From positions 1,798,001-1,862,000 of the forward strand of contig NZ_AP024545.1 in NCBI RefSeq assembly GCF_018406605.1: a stretch of 64,000 bases of DNA. Direction: 5' to 3'. The stretch is from Noviluteimonas caseinilytica (GTDB taxonomy: Bacteria; Pseudomonadota; Gammaproteobacteria; Xanthomonadales; Xanthomonadaceae). The notes beneath the pieces were generated by a model. That model ran no database searches, was not told where the DNA came from, and saw only the letters and a program-made list of their open reading frames with translations. Below, piece by piece: positions 9,697 through 17,977 of this stretch. Every line of letters begins with the position of its first letter. Position 1 is the first letter of the stretch. The position numbers and the translations under genes were made by a program.

Positions 9697-10689
9697 ATGG
9701 ACGCTCGCACCGACCCGCCGTCCCGCCTGCACGTCGCCTTCGGCACGTTGCGCGACCAGTTGTCCGCGGAGATCGTCGGCCAGGCCGAACTGATCGAACG
9801 CCTGCTCATCGCATTGCTCGCCGACGGCCACCTCCTTGTCGAAGGCGCGCCCGGCCTGGCCAAGACGTCCGCCATCCGCGCGCTCGCCGCGCGCCTGGAT
9901 GCGGCCTTCGCCCGCGTGCAGTTCACGCCGGACCTGTTGCCGGCCGACCTCACCGGCACCGAAGTGTGGCGGCCGCAGGACGGCCGCTTCGAATTCCAGC
10001 CCGGCCCGATCTTCCATCCGCTGCTGCTGGCCGACGAAATCAACCGCGCGCCCGCGAAGGTCCAGTCCGCGCTGCTCGAAGCGATGGGCGAGCGGCAGGT
10101 CACCGTCGGTCGCCAGACGTATCCGCTGCCGCCGCTGTTCCTGGTGATGGCCACGCAGAACCCGATCGAACAGGAAGGCACCTTCCCGTTGCCCGAAGCG
10201 CAGCTCGACCGCTTCCTGATGTACCTGCGCATCGGCTATCCGGCCGTCGCGGCGGAAACCGAAATCCTGCGCCTGGCCCGCGAACGCGCGCGCACCGTGC
10301 TGCAACCGGTCAGCGACGCGATCGACCGCATGCCGATCGACGACGTGTTCGCCGCGCGCGCCGCCGTCCTCGACCTGCACCTGGCGCCGCCGGTGGAGCG
10401 CTACATCATCGAACTCGTCCTCGCCTCGCGCGACGCCGGGCGTTACGACCCCGCCCTCGCGCGCCGCATCGCGTGGGGCGCGAGCCCGCGCGGGTCGATC
10501 GCCCTCGAACGTTGTGCACGCGCCCGTGCGTGGTTGGCGGGCCGCGATTTCGTCACGCCGGAAGACGTGCGCGCGATCGCCCCCGACGTGCTGCGCCATC
10601 GCGTGCTGCCGAGCTACGAAGCCACCGCCGAAGGCTGGGACGGCGATCGCCTCGTGCACGCGCTGCTCGACAAGGTCCCCCTGCCGTGA
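9697..10689 (+). CDS. MoxR-family AAA+ ATPase
   Basis: Chaperone-like AAA+ ATPase of 330 aa of the MoxR family, which usually acts with VWA-domain proteins to activate or insert cofactors into partner proteins. Walker A is GAPGLAKTS (about residues 49-57), Walker B is LLADEINRAP (about 110-119), and sensor 1 lies in MATQNPIEQEGTFPLPEAQLDRF. The frame is open from GTG 9637, but ATG 9697 is preceded by GAGGCG and gives the family N-terminus. First gene of a six-gene operon with DUF58, DUF4381 and VWA proteins. Confidence 0.93.
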   Translation: MDARTDPPSRLHVAFGTLRDQLSAEIVGQAELIERLLIALLADGHLLVEGAPGLAKTSAIRALAARLDAAFARVQFTPDLLPADLTGTEVWRPQDGRFEFQPGPIFHPLLLADEINRAPAKVQSALLEAMGERQVTVGRQTYPLPPLFLVMATQNPIEQEGTFPLPEAQLDRFLMYLRIGYPAVAAETEILRLARERARTVLQPVSDAIDRMPIDDVFAARAAVLDLHLAPPVERYIIELVLASRDAGRYDPALARRIAWGASPRGSIALERCARARAWLAGRDFVTPEDVRAIAPDVLRHRVLPSYEATAEGWDGDRLVHALLDKVPLP

Positions 10690-10707
10690 TGCTGCGCGCG
10701 TTCTGAC

Positions 10708-11631
10708 ATGGCCGAGGATCGGCAACCGCGCGAAGGCCTCGCGCCGACCCTGCAGGAACTGGTCGGCCTGCGAGCGCTTGCGTTGGGCCGTCGCGCTGCG
10801 CGGCGCGGACGCCACGGTGTGTCCGGCCAGGCGCTGTCGCCGTTGCGCGGCCGTGGCATGGAATACGCCGAATCGCGCGAGTACGCGATCGGCGACGACG
10901 CGCGCCACATCGACTGGCGCCTCACCGCGCGCAGCGGACGCCCGCACACCAAGTTGTTCCAGGCCGAACGCGAACGCCTGACGCTGCTCGTCGCCGACAC
11001 CGCGCCGTCGATGTATTTCGGCACGCGCGTGCGCTTCAAGTCGGTGCAGGCCGCGCGCGCCGGCGCGATCGCCACGTGGGCCGCCCTGCGCGACGGCGAC
11101 CGCATCGCCGCCTTGCGCGGCAGCACGCGCGAAGCGCCGATCCCGCCCGCCGCCGGTCCGCGTGGCGCATTGCGCGTGCTCGATGCGCTCGTGCGCTGGT
11201 ACGCCGCGCCGCCCGCCGACGACGCGGGCCTCGGCGTCGCGCTCGACCACGCGGCACGATTGCTGCGCCCCGGTTCCCGTCTCGTCGTGCTCGCCGATCC
11301 CGCCAGCATCGCCGCGATTCCCGCGCATCGCTGGCCCGCGTTCGCGCTGCACCACGACACCACCGTGTTGTTGCTGGTGGATCCGCTCGAGCGCGATCCG
11401 CCGAAGGCCGCGCTGCCGTTCTTCGCCGCCGGCGAAGCCGCGCATCGCGTCGAGCTCGACCTCGCCAGCCCCGCGCAACGCCAGCGCTGGCGGACGGAAT
11501 TCGTCGCGCCGCTCGACGCCGCATTGCAGGCCTTGCCCGCGCGCGGCGTGCGCGTGCAGATCGTGTCCACCGATGCGCCGAGCGATGCCTGGCTCGGCGC
11601 ATGGGGCCGGCCGCAGGCCAGCGTGGCCTGA
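10708..11631 (+). CDS. DUF58 domain protein
   Basis: Cytoplasmic protein of 307 aa of the DUF58 family, which has a VWA-like fold and is almost always next to MoxR. The family signature GRGMEYAESREYAIGDDA followed by RHIDWRLTAR occurs at about residues 48-75. No membrane segment is visible, whereas many DUF58 proteins carry one or two near the N-terminus; this is the short form. It probably works with the MoxR ATPase and the downstream Bat proteins, but the biochemical role of the family is unsettled. Confidence 0.9.
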   Translation: MAEDRQPREGLAPTLQELVGLRALALGRRAARRGRHGVSGQALSPLRGRGMEYAESREYAIGDDARHIDWRLTARSGRPHTKLFQAERERLTLLVADTAPSMYFGTRVRFKSVQAARAGAIATWAALRDGDRIAALRGSTREAPIPPAAGPRGALRVLDALVRWYAAPPADDAGLGVALDHAARLLRPGSRLVVLADPASIAAIPAHRWPAFALHHDTTVLLLVDPLERDPPKAALPFFAAGEAAHRVELDLASPAQRQRWRTEFVAPLDAALQALPARGVRVQIVSTDAPSDAWLGAWGRPQASVA

Positions 11632-11632
11632 G

Positions 11633-12091
11633 ATGCCGATGGCCGCGACGCCCGACCTGGTCCTGCGCGACGTGCACGCCGCCGCCGCGACGCCGTGGTG
11701 GCCGCTCGCGCCGGGCTGGTGGCTCTTGCTCGCGCTGGTCGTGGCCACGTTCGCGATCGTGTTTGCGATGTGGTGGCGCAAGCGGGCGCGGCGCCGTGCG
11801 TTCGCGCGCGTGTTCGACACGACGCTCGCCGACGCACCAACGCCCGTGGCCCGCGTCGCGGCGATCTCCGAACTGTTGCGTCGCGCTGCCCGCCTGCGCG
11901 ATCCCGACGCCGATCGCTACGAAGGCGAACGCTGGCGCGCGCACCTGGATGCCGGTGCGAAGCAACGCCTGTTCGAAGGCGACGTCGGTGCGCTGTTGCT
12001 CGAAGGCCCGTTCCGCCGCGACGTCGACGCCACCGCCGTCGACGCGCTGCAACGCCGCGCGCGCCAGCGCTACCTCGAGTGGATGCGATGA
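11633..12091 (+). CDS. DUF4381 domain small membrane protein
   Basis: Single-pass membrane protein of 152 aa. After about 22 residues comes a hydrophobic helix (PGWWLLLALVVATFAIVFAM), followed by an Arg-rich stop-transfer RKRARRR and a cytoplasmic tail with RVAAISELLRRAARLR. Size, topology and position between the DUF58 and VWA genes match the DUF4381 family of Bat operons. The start at 11633 lies 1 bp after the upstream stop; Met 11639 is an equally possible start. The end overlaps the next gene by ATGA. Confidence 0.85.
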   Translation: MPMAATPDLVLRDVHAAAATPWWPLAPGWWLLLALVVATFAIVFAMWWRKRARRRAFARVFDTTLADAPTPVARVAAISELLRRAARLRDPDADRYEGERWRAHLDAGAKQRLFEGDVGALLLEGPFRRDVDATAVDALQRRARQRYLEWMR

Positions 12092-13116
12092 GCGCGCTGC
12101 TGCCTGCGGGTCTGCTGGACACGCTGTCCACGTTCGCGTGGCCGCTGGTGCTGCTCGCGTTGCCGTTGCCGTTGCTTGCGCGCTGGGTGTTGCCGCGCCG
12201 CCGTTCGATCGGGGCCGCATTGCGCGTCCCCTTCGGTGCACGGCTCGACGCCGTGGCCGCCGCCGGGGGTGGCCATGCCTTGCGCGGTCGCGGCGCCGGC
12301 CTGCTCGCGTGGATCGCCTGGGCTGCGTTGTGCGTCGCCGCTGCGCGACCGCAGGAACTTGGTCCGCCCGTCGCGCCGCCGCAAGCCGGGCGCGACCTGA
12401 TGCTCGCCGTCGACCTGTCCGGCAGCATGAGCCAGGAAGACATGGACCTCGGCGGACAACCCGTCGATCGCCTCACCGCGGCGAAAGCCGTGCTCGCGGA
12501 TTTCCTCGACCGGCGCGCAGGCGATCGCGTCGGCCTGCTCGTGTTCGGGCAACGCGCGTACGCGCTCACGCCGCTCACGCTGGACCTGTCGACGGTGCGC
12601 CAGCAGCTCGACGACAGCGTCGTGGGCCTCGCCGGTCGCGAGACTGCACTCGGCGATGCGCTCGCACTCGCGGTGAAGCGCCTGCAATCGCAGCCCGCCT
12701 CGCAACGCGTGGTCGTGTTGTTGACCGACGGCGTGAACACCGCCGGCGTGCTCGATCCCGACAAGGCCGCCGAACTCGCGCGCGATGCGCACGTGCGCGT
12801 GCACACCGTCGCCTTCGGCGGCGACGGCGGCATGTCGTTCTTCGGCTTGCGCTTGCCGGTCGCCGGCGGCGACGACGAGATCGACGAGGCCGGCCTCAAG
12901 CGCATCGCCGATACGACCGGCGGCCGTGCGTTCCGCGCGCGCGACACCGAATCGCTCGCCGGCATCTACGCCGAGATCGATCGCCTCGAACCCGTCAAAC
13001 GTCCCGGCCAGGCCGTGCGCCCGCGGCTCGAACGCTATCCCTGGCCGCTCGGTGTCGCGCTGTTGTGCGCGGTGCTCGCAGCGCTCCCGTTCGGGCGCAT
13101 CGGACGGCGCGTATGA
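12088..13116 (+). CDS. batA: VWA-domain membrane protein, BatA-like
   Basis: Membrane-anchored von Willebrand A domain protein of 342 aa. Two N-terminal hydrophobic segments (about residues 10-32 and 62-82) flank a short loop, then a VWA domain with an intact metal-ion (MIDAS) motif DLSGSMS (about residue 108), and a final membrane helix near the C-terminus (WPLGVALLCAVLAALPFG). This is the topology of BatA proteins described in Bacteroides and Leptospira aerotolerance operons; the cellular role here is inferred from family and context. Coupled by ATGA overlaps on both sides. Confidence 0.88.
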   Translation: MSALLPAGLLDTLSTFAWPLVLLALPLPLLARWVLPRRRSIGAALRVPFGARLDAVAAAGGGHALRGRGAGLLAWIAWAALCVAAARPQELGPPVAPPQAGRDLMLAVDLSGSMSQEDMDLGGQPVDRLTAAKAVLADFLDRRAGDRVGLLVFGQRAYALTPLTLDLSTVRQQLDDSVVGLAGRETALGDALALAVKRLQSQPASQRVVVLLTDGVNTAGVLDPDKAAELARDAHVRVHTVAFGGDGGMSFFGLRLPVAGGDDEIDEAGLKRIADTTGGRAFRARDTESLAGIYAEIDRLEPVKRPGQAVRPRLERYPWPLGVALLCAVLAALPFGRIGRRV

Positions 13117-14888
13117 ACGACTTCTCGCTCGCGCTGCTCCACTTCGTGCGTCCCGCGTGGTTGTGGGCGCTGCTCGCCTTGCCGCTGATCGCGTGGCTCT
13201 GGCGGCTGCGTCGTCGTCGCGAGAACGCATGGCGCGGTGTCGTCGATCCGCACCTGCTGCCGCACCTGCTCGAACCCGCGGGCGGCGTGCGCGCCCGCAG
13301 CGCCATCGTCTTCGTGCTGCTCGCGTACGCGCTCGCGATCCTCGCGCTCGCCGGCCCCGCGTGGCGCCAGGTGCCGCAACCGTCGTGGCAGAGCCGCACG
13401 CCGCTGGTGATCGCGATGGACCTGTCCAGCGCGAGCGCCGCCACCGATCTTCCGCCGTCGCGCTTGCTGCAGGCGCGCGCGAAAGTCGCGACGTTGCTGC
13501 GCGAACGCAACGGCGGCCAGGTCGGGCTCGTCGCGTTCGCCGACGACGCGTACACCGTTGCGCCGCTCACCGACGATGCGGCGAACGTCGCGTTGTTCCT
13601 CGATTCGCTCGAGCCCAGCGTGATGCCGATCGACGGCCATCGCCCCGGCCACGCGATCCGGCAGGGCGCGCGCCTGCTGCAGCAGGCCGGCTTCGATCGC
13701 GGCGACATCCTGGTGCTCACCGACCACGGCGACACCGACGCGAACGAAGCCGCCCGCGAAGCCGCAGGCAAGGGCCTGCGCGTCTCGGTGCTCGGCATCG
13801 GTTCGAAAACCGGCAGCGACGTGCGCACGCGCGACGGCGAGCTCGAACGCGTCGCGCTGGATTCGCGTTCGCTGCAGGCGCTTGCCGCGGCGGGCGACGG
13901 CAACTACGCGCCGATCGCCGTCGACGATTCGGATCTGCGCGCCCTCAACGTGCTGCAACCGCGCGCCGAAGATGCGATCGCGACGCAGGGCCGCGCGGGC
14001 AAGGCGTGGGAAGACGCGGGGTACTGGTTGTTGTTGCCGTTGATGGCGATCGCGTTGTTCGCATTCCGGCGTGGCGCCGGCGTTGCGGCCGTCCTCGTCG
14101 TGTTGTGCCTGCCGCCGGGGTTCGTGCATGCACAGGCGCGCGATGCGGTGCAGGGTTCGCTGTGGCGACGCGCGGACCAGGTGGCTGCAGAACGCATGGA
14201 CGCCGGCGAACAGTCTTATCGCAAGGGCGATTTCACCGCGGCGGAGCATGTGTACGACGGCCTCCCGGGCGCCGATGCGCACTACAACCTCGGCAACGCA
14301 CTGGCAAAGCAGGGCCGCTACGACGAAGCCATCGACGCCTACAACGCTGCATTGCGCGAACACCCCGGCATGGCGGATGCGATCGCCAACAGGAACGCCG
14401 TGCTGAAAGCGAAGCAACGCAAGCCGCCGTCCGGCAAGAGCAAGCACGAAGATCCGCGGTCGCAAGGCCAGCAGGGCGACCAGAAGCAGAAGGGATCGGG
14501 CAAGACCGATTCGGAGGCGCCCGAGCCCGGCAAGGCGCAAGGGCAGGGCACGCCGCAATCGCAGCCGCAGCAGAAGCCTGCGTCGTCGGAATCGCAGTCG
14601 CAGGGCCAGTCGAAGCCTGCGCCGCCGCCGAAGAACGCGGATCCCGAAGCCCAGCGCGCCGCCGACGCCGCGCAACGCGAACGCATGCAACGCGCGCTGC
14701 AGGGCAAGCAGCCCGGCCAGCAGGATCCGTCGAAGACGCCGCAGGCTGCGCGCCCCGAGACCGCCGCCGAACGCGAACGCCGCCTCGCCAACGAAGCCTG
14801 GCTGCGCCGCGTGCCGGATGATCCGGGCGGCCTGCTGCGCGCCAAGTTCCAGATCGAATACGAACGCCGACAGCAGGGGGGCGAATGA
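13113..14888 (+). CDS. VWA plus TPR fusion, BatB-BatC-like
   Basis: Protein of 591 aa that joins what are separate BatB and BatC genes in some species. The N-terminal half resembles the preceding BatA: membrane helix, VWA domain, then helix LLLPLMAIALFAFRR and a second hydrophobic stretch. The MIDAS motif reads DLSSASA instead of DxSxS, so metal binding may be lost. The C-terminal half has TPR-like repeats (EQSYRKGDFTAAEHVYDG, NLGNALAKQGRYDEAIDAYN), then a long Gln/Lys/Ser/Pro-rich disordered linker and a conserved tail (LLRAKFQIEYERRQ). Overlaps both neighbours by ATGA. Confidence 0.85.
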   Translation: MNDFSLALLHFVRPAWLWALLALPLIAWLWRLRRRRENAWRGVVDPHLLPHLLEPAGGVRARSAIVFVLLAYALAILALAGPAWRQVPQPSWQSRTPLVIAMDLSSASAATDLPPSRLLQARAKVATLLRERNGGQVGLVAFADDAYTVAPLTDDAANVALFLDSLEPSVMPIDGHRPGHAIRQGARLLQQAGFDRGDILVLTDHGDTDANEAAREAAGKGLRVSVLGIGSKTGSDVRTRDGELERVALDSRSLQALAAAGDGNYAPIAVDDSDLRALNVLQPRAEDAIATQGRAGKAWEDAGYWLLLPLMAIALFAFRRGAGVAAVLVVLCLPPGFVHAQARDAVQGSLWRRADQVAAERMDAGEQSYRKGDFTAAEHVYDGLPGADAHYNLGNALAKQGRYDEAIDAYNAALREHPGMADAIANRNAVLKAKQRKPPSGKSKHEDPRSQGQQGDQKQKGSGKTDSEAPEPGKAQGQGTPQSQPQQKPASSESQSQGQSKPAPPPKNADPEAQRAADAAQRERMQRALQGKQPGQQDPSKTPQAARPETAAERERRLANEAWLRRVPDDPGGLLRAKFQIEYERRQQGGE

Positions 14889-16534
14889 CAACGCGTCGTT
14901 GGGTGGCCTTCGCGCTCCTCGCCTTGCTGTGCATGAACGCGCAGGCGCAGGTGCGCGCGTGGCTCGATCGCGATCGCATCGCCTCGGGCGAAACCACGAC
15001 GCTCAACATCGCCGCGCCCGCGCTCGACGTCGCGCCCGATTACGCGCCGCTGCAGCGCGACTTCGAACTGTCGCAACGCAGCAGCCAGCGCAGCGTCTCG
15101 ATCGTCAACGGCGCCACCACGATCCACACGCAGTACTCGGTGGTGCTGCAACCGCGCCGCGACGGCGTGATCACGATCCCCGCGCTGCGCGTCGGCGGCA
15201 ACCGAATGTCGCCGCCGCTCACGCTCACCGTCACGCCGGCCAGCAGCGTGCCCGCGCGCGCGGGTGACGTCGCGTTCATCGATGCGCAACTGGATGACGC
15301 GCATCCGTACGTGCAGCAGGCCGTCGGTTTGAAACTGCGTCTGTTCTACGCGGTGCCGCTGGTCTCCGGCCAGCTCGACCAACCCGAACCGCAGGGCGCC
15401 ACGCTGCGCAAGGTCGGCCAGGACCTGCAGTACTCGCAGGAAATGGCGGGCCGCCGCTACAACGTCGTCGAGCGTCGCTACCTTTTGATCGGCGAACACA
15501 GCGGCCGGGTGCTGCTGCCGGGTGCGCGCTTCCGCGGGCAGGGCGTCGGTGGCTTCTTCGACGATCTGTTCGGCGATGGCCGGCGTCCGCTCGCCGCCGA
15601 TTCGCCGGCGCGCACGCTCGACATCCGTCCGATCCCCGCCAACGCACCGCAACCGTGGTTGCCGCTCAACGACCTGCGCCTGCGCTATTCGACGATGCCC
15701 GGCCGCGTGCGCGCGGGCGAAGCGACGACGGTGACGGTGGAAGCGGTCGCCGACGGTGCGGTCGCCTCGCAGTTGCCGGAACTCGTGCTCGATGCCGGCG
15801 GCGCCGCGCAGGTATTCCCCGATCCGTTGCAGTCGGACGAAACCTTCGAAGACGGGCGCCCGCGCACCACGCTCACGCGCAAGTTCTCGATCGTGCCCGC
15901 GCGCGCCGGTGCGCTGAGCATCGCCGCGCCACGCATCGAATGGTGGGACGTGCGCGGTGCGGTCCCGCGCACCGCGACGTTGCCGCCGATCGCGCTCGAT
16001 GTCGCGCCGGGGGCCGCGGGCACCCCCGCCGCTGTCGACGCGACGGCCACGACCGCCACCACGACGCAAGCCGGCGAAGACGGCCGCATCCGCATCCCCG
16101 GCATCCAGGGCCGCATCCTGCCGTGGGCCGCGCTGGCGGCGCTATTTGCGGTGTTGTGGTTCGTCACGCTGATGTGGGGATTGCATCGCCGGCCCGTCGT
16201 CGTCGCGGCGCCGACGGAAGGCCCGTCGCCATCGCCCGCACCGCATCCCGACCTGCGCCGCGCGCTCGCCGACGGCGACCTCGGCACCATCGCCGATGCA
16301 TTGCGCGCCAGCGCCACGCCCCCCGTGCACGACCTCGATGCGTTGCGCGATCGCCTCGCCGATCCCGCGCAGCGCAACGCAGTCGAACAGTTGCAGCGCG
16401 CACGCTGGGCCGGCGGCGACCCGCGCGCCGCGCGCGACGCCGTGCGCGCGGCCTTCGCACGCGGCCTGCGCTGGCGCACCGATGCCCCCGCACCGCGCGC
16501 AGACCCGCTGCCGCCGCTGTACCCGCCCGCCTGA
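14885..16534 (+). CDS. batD: BatD-family (oxygen tolerance) protein
   Basis: Periplasmic protein of 549 aa with a signal peptide (MTTRRWVAFALLALLCMNAQ, cut after AQA), a large beta-rich periplasmic region and one C-terminal membrane helix (ILPWAALAALFAVLWFVTLMW) followed by a cytoplasmic tail. The opening VRAWLDRDRIASGETTTLNI and the later RRYNVVERRYLLIGEHSGRV match the BatD family. It closes the six-gene operon. Proposed roles in oxidative-stress tolerance come from other species; nothing in the sequence tests them here. Confidence 0.88.
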   Translation: MTTRRWVAFALLALLCMNAQAQVRAWLDRDRIASGETTTLNIAAPALDVAPDYAPLQRDFELSQRSSQRSVSIVNGATTIHTQYSVVLQPRRDGVITIPALRVGGNRMSPPLTLTVTPASSVPARAGDVAFIDAQLDDAHPYVQQAVGLKLRLFYAVPLVSGQLDQPEPQGATLRKVGQDLQYSQEMAGRRYNVVERRYLLIGEHSGRVLLPGARFRGQGVGGFFDDLFGDGRRPLAADSPARTLDIRPIPANAPQPWLPLNDLRLRYSTMPGRVRAGEATTVTVEAVADGAVASQLPELVLDAGGAAQVFPDPLQSDETFEDGRPRTTLTRKFSIVPARAGALSIAAPRIEWWDVRGAVPRTATLPPIALDVAPGAAGTPAAVDATATTATTTQAGEDGRIRIPGIQGRILPWAALAALFAVLWFVTLMWGLHRRPVVVAAPTEGPSPSPAPHPDLRRALADGDLGTIADALRASATPPVHDLDALRDRLADPAQRNAVEQLQRARWAGGDPRAARDAVRAAFARGLRWRTDAPAPRADPLPPLYPPA

Positions 16535-16602
16535 CGCGCACCGCGGCCTGCTAAAGTCGCGAGCGATTCCGCGGGCGGTCCGCGGGCACCGGATCCGACG
16601 CG

Positions 16603-17910
16603 ATGACCAACACGCCTTCCGCCCGCACGGGCATGCCGTTCCACTGGAAGATGGCGATCGGCTTCGCCGCCGGCATCCTCGCGGGGCTGGCCGTGCACGC
16701 CACGGGGCTGATGGAAGCGGGCTGGGTGCAGGCGTTCACGCAGTACGTCACCACGCCGTTCTCGAAGATCTTCCTCAACCTGATCTTCATGCTGATCGTC
16801 CCGCTGCTGTTCTCGGCGCTGGTGGTCGGCATCGCGGAGATGGGCGACATCCGCGCGCTGGGCCGCATCGGCTGGAAGACGCTCGCCTACACGGTCGTGC
16901 TGTCGGCGGTGGCGGTTTTGCTGGGCCTGGTGCTGGTCAACTGGCTGCAGCCGGGCGCGGGCGTGGACCCGGCGCTGGCGCAGCAACTGCTCGCGGAGAA
17001 CGCGGGCCGTGCGCAGGAAATCGTCGCCAGCGTCGGCACGCAGCCCAAGGGCATCGACATGCTGCTGTCGATCGTGCCGGACAACGTGATCGGCGCGGCG
17101 TCCGACAACAGCTCGATCCTCGCACTGATGTTCTTCGCGGTGATGTTCGGCGTGGGCCTGGTGCTCAGCCCGTCGCCCAACACCGACGTGCTCAAGCGCG
17201 GCATCGAAGGCCTCCTCGAGATCTCGATGACCCTGATCGGCATCGTGATCCGCCTGGCGCCGTACGCGGTGTTCTGCTTCATGTTCAACCTCACCTCGAT
17301 CTTCGGCTGGGACCTGCTGCTGAAGCTCGGGGCGTACGTCGGCGTCGTCGTGCTGGCGCTCGCGTTGCACCTGTTCGTCAACTATTCGATCGCGCTGAAG
17401 CTGGCGGGCAAGTCGCCGCTGCAGTTCTTCCGCGGCAGCCAGGAAGCGATGGTGATGGCGTTCTCCACCGCCTCGAGCAACGCGACGTTGCCGACCGCGC
17501 TGCGCGTGGCCGAAGAGAACCTCGGCCTGCCGCGCCGCGTGTCGCGCTTCGTGCTCACGGTGGGCGCCACGGCCAACCAGAACGGCACGGCCTTGTTCGA
17601 GGGCGTGACCGTGCTGTTCCTCGCGCAGTTCTTCGGCGTGGACCTCAGCCTTGGCCAGCAGGCGATGGTGATGGTGGTCTGCATCCTCGGCGGCATCGGC
17701 ACCGCGGGCGTGCCGTCGGGCTCGCTGCCGGTGGTGGCGCTGATCTGCGCGATGGTGGGCGTGAACCCGGTCGGCATCGGCATGATCCTGGGCGTCAACC
17801 ATTTCCTCGACATGTGCCGCACCACGCTCAACGTCACGGGCGACCTGACGCTGGCCACGCTGGTGGCGGCGGGCGAGCCGGACGCGGAGCCTGCGCCAAC
17901 GGTCGCTTGA
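16603..17910 (+). CDS. Dicarboxylate/amino-acid:cation symporter (DAACS family)
   Basis: Inner-membrane sodium- or proton-coupled carrier for C4-dicarboxylates or acidic amino acids, 435 aa with about eight membrane helices and two re-entrant loops. Hallmarks are the serine-rich hairpin FSTASSNATLPTALRV (about residues 287-302), the substrate/cation motif TANQNGTALFEG (about 324-335) and the second hairpin GGIGTAGVPSGSLP (about 365-378). Substrate cannot be told apart (DctA- or GltP-like) by eye. TAAAGT at 16552-16557, about 45 bp upstream, is a reasonable -10 box. Confidence 0.92.
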   Translation: MTNTPSARTGMPFHWKMAIGFAAGILAGLAVHATGLMEAGWVQAFTQYVTTPFSKIFLNLIFMLIVPLLFSALVVGIAEMGDIRALGRIGWKTLAYTVVLSAVAVLLGLVLVNWLQPGAGVDPALAQQLLAENAGRAQEIVASVGTQPKGIDMLLSIVPDNVIGAASDNSSILALMFFAVMFGVGLVLSPSPNTDVLKRGIEGLLEISMTLIGIVIRLAPYAVFCFMFNLTSIFGWDLLLKLGAYVGVVVLALALHLFVNYSIALKLAGKSPLQFFRGSQEAMVMAFSTASSNATLPTALRVAEENLGLPRRVSRFVLTVGATANQNGTALFEGVTVLFLAQFFGVDLSLGQQAMVMVVCILGGIGTAGVPSGSLPVVALICAMVGVNPVGIGMILGVNHFLDMCRTTLNVTGDLTLATLVAAGEPDAEPAPTVA

Positions 17911-17977
17911 TCGGGGCGCGGGCGGGCGCCGGCGTGGGAGAATGCGCGCCTTGCCCGCCGCCCCCCTCGACGCCCCC

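Noticed and set aside
11076..13112. Long upstream extension of the BatB/C frame
   Set aside because: It overlaps the DUF58, DUF4381 and BatA genes out of frame. The ATGA overlap at 13113 and the membrane-helix start fix the real gene.
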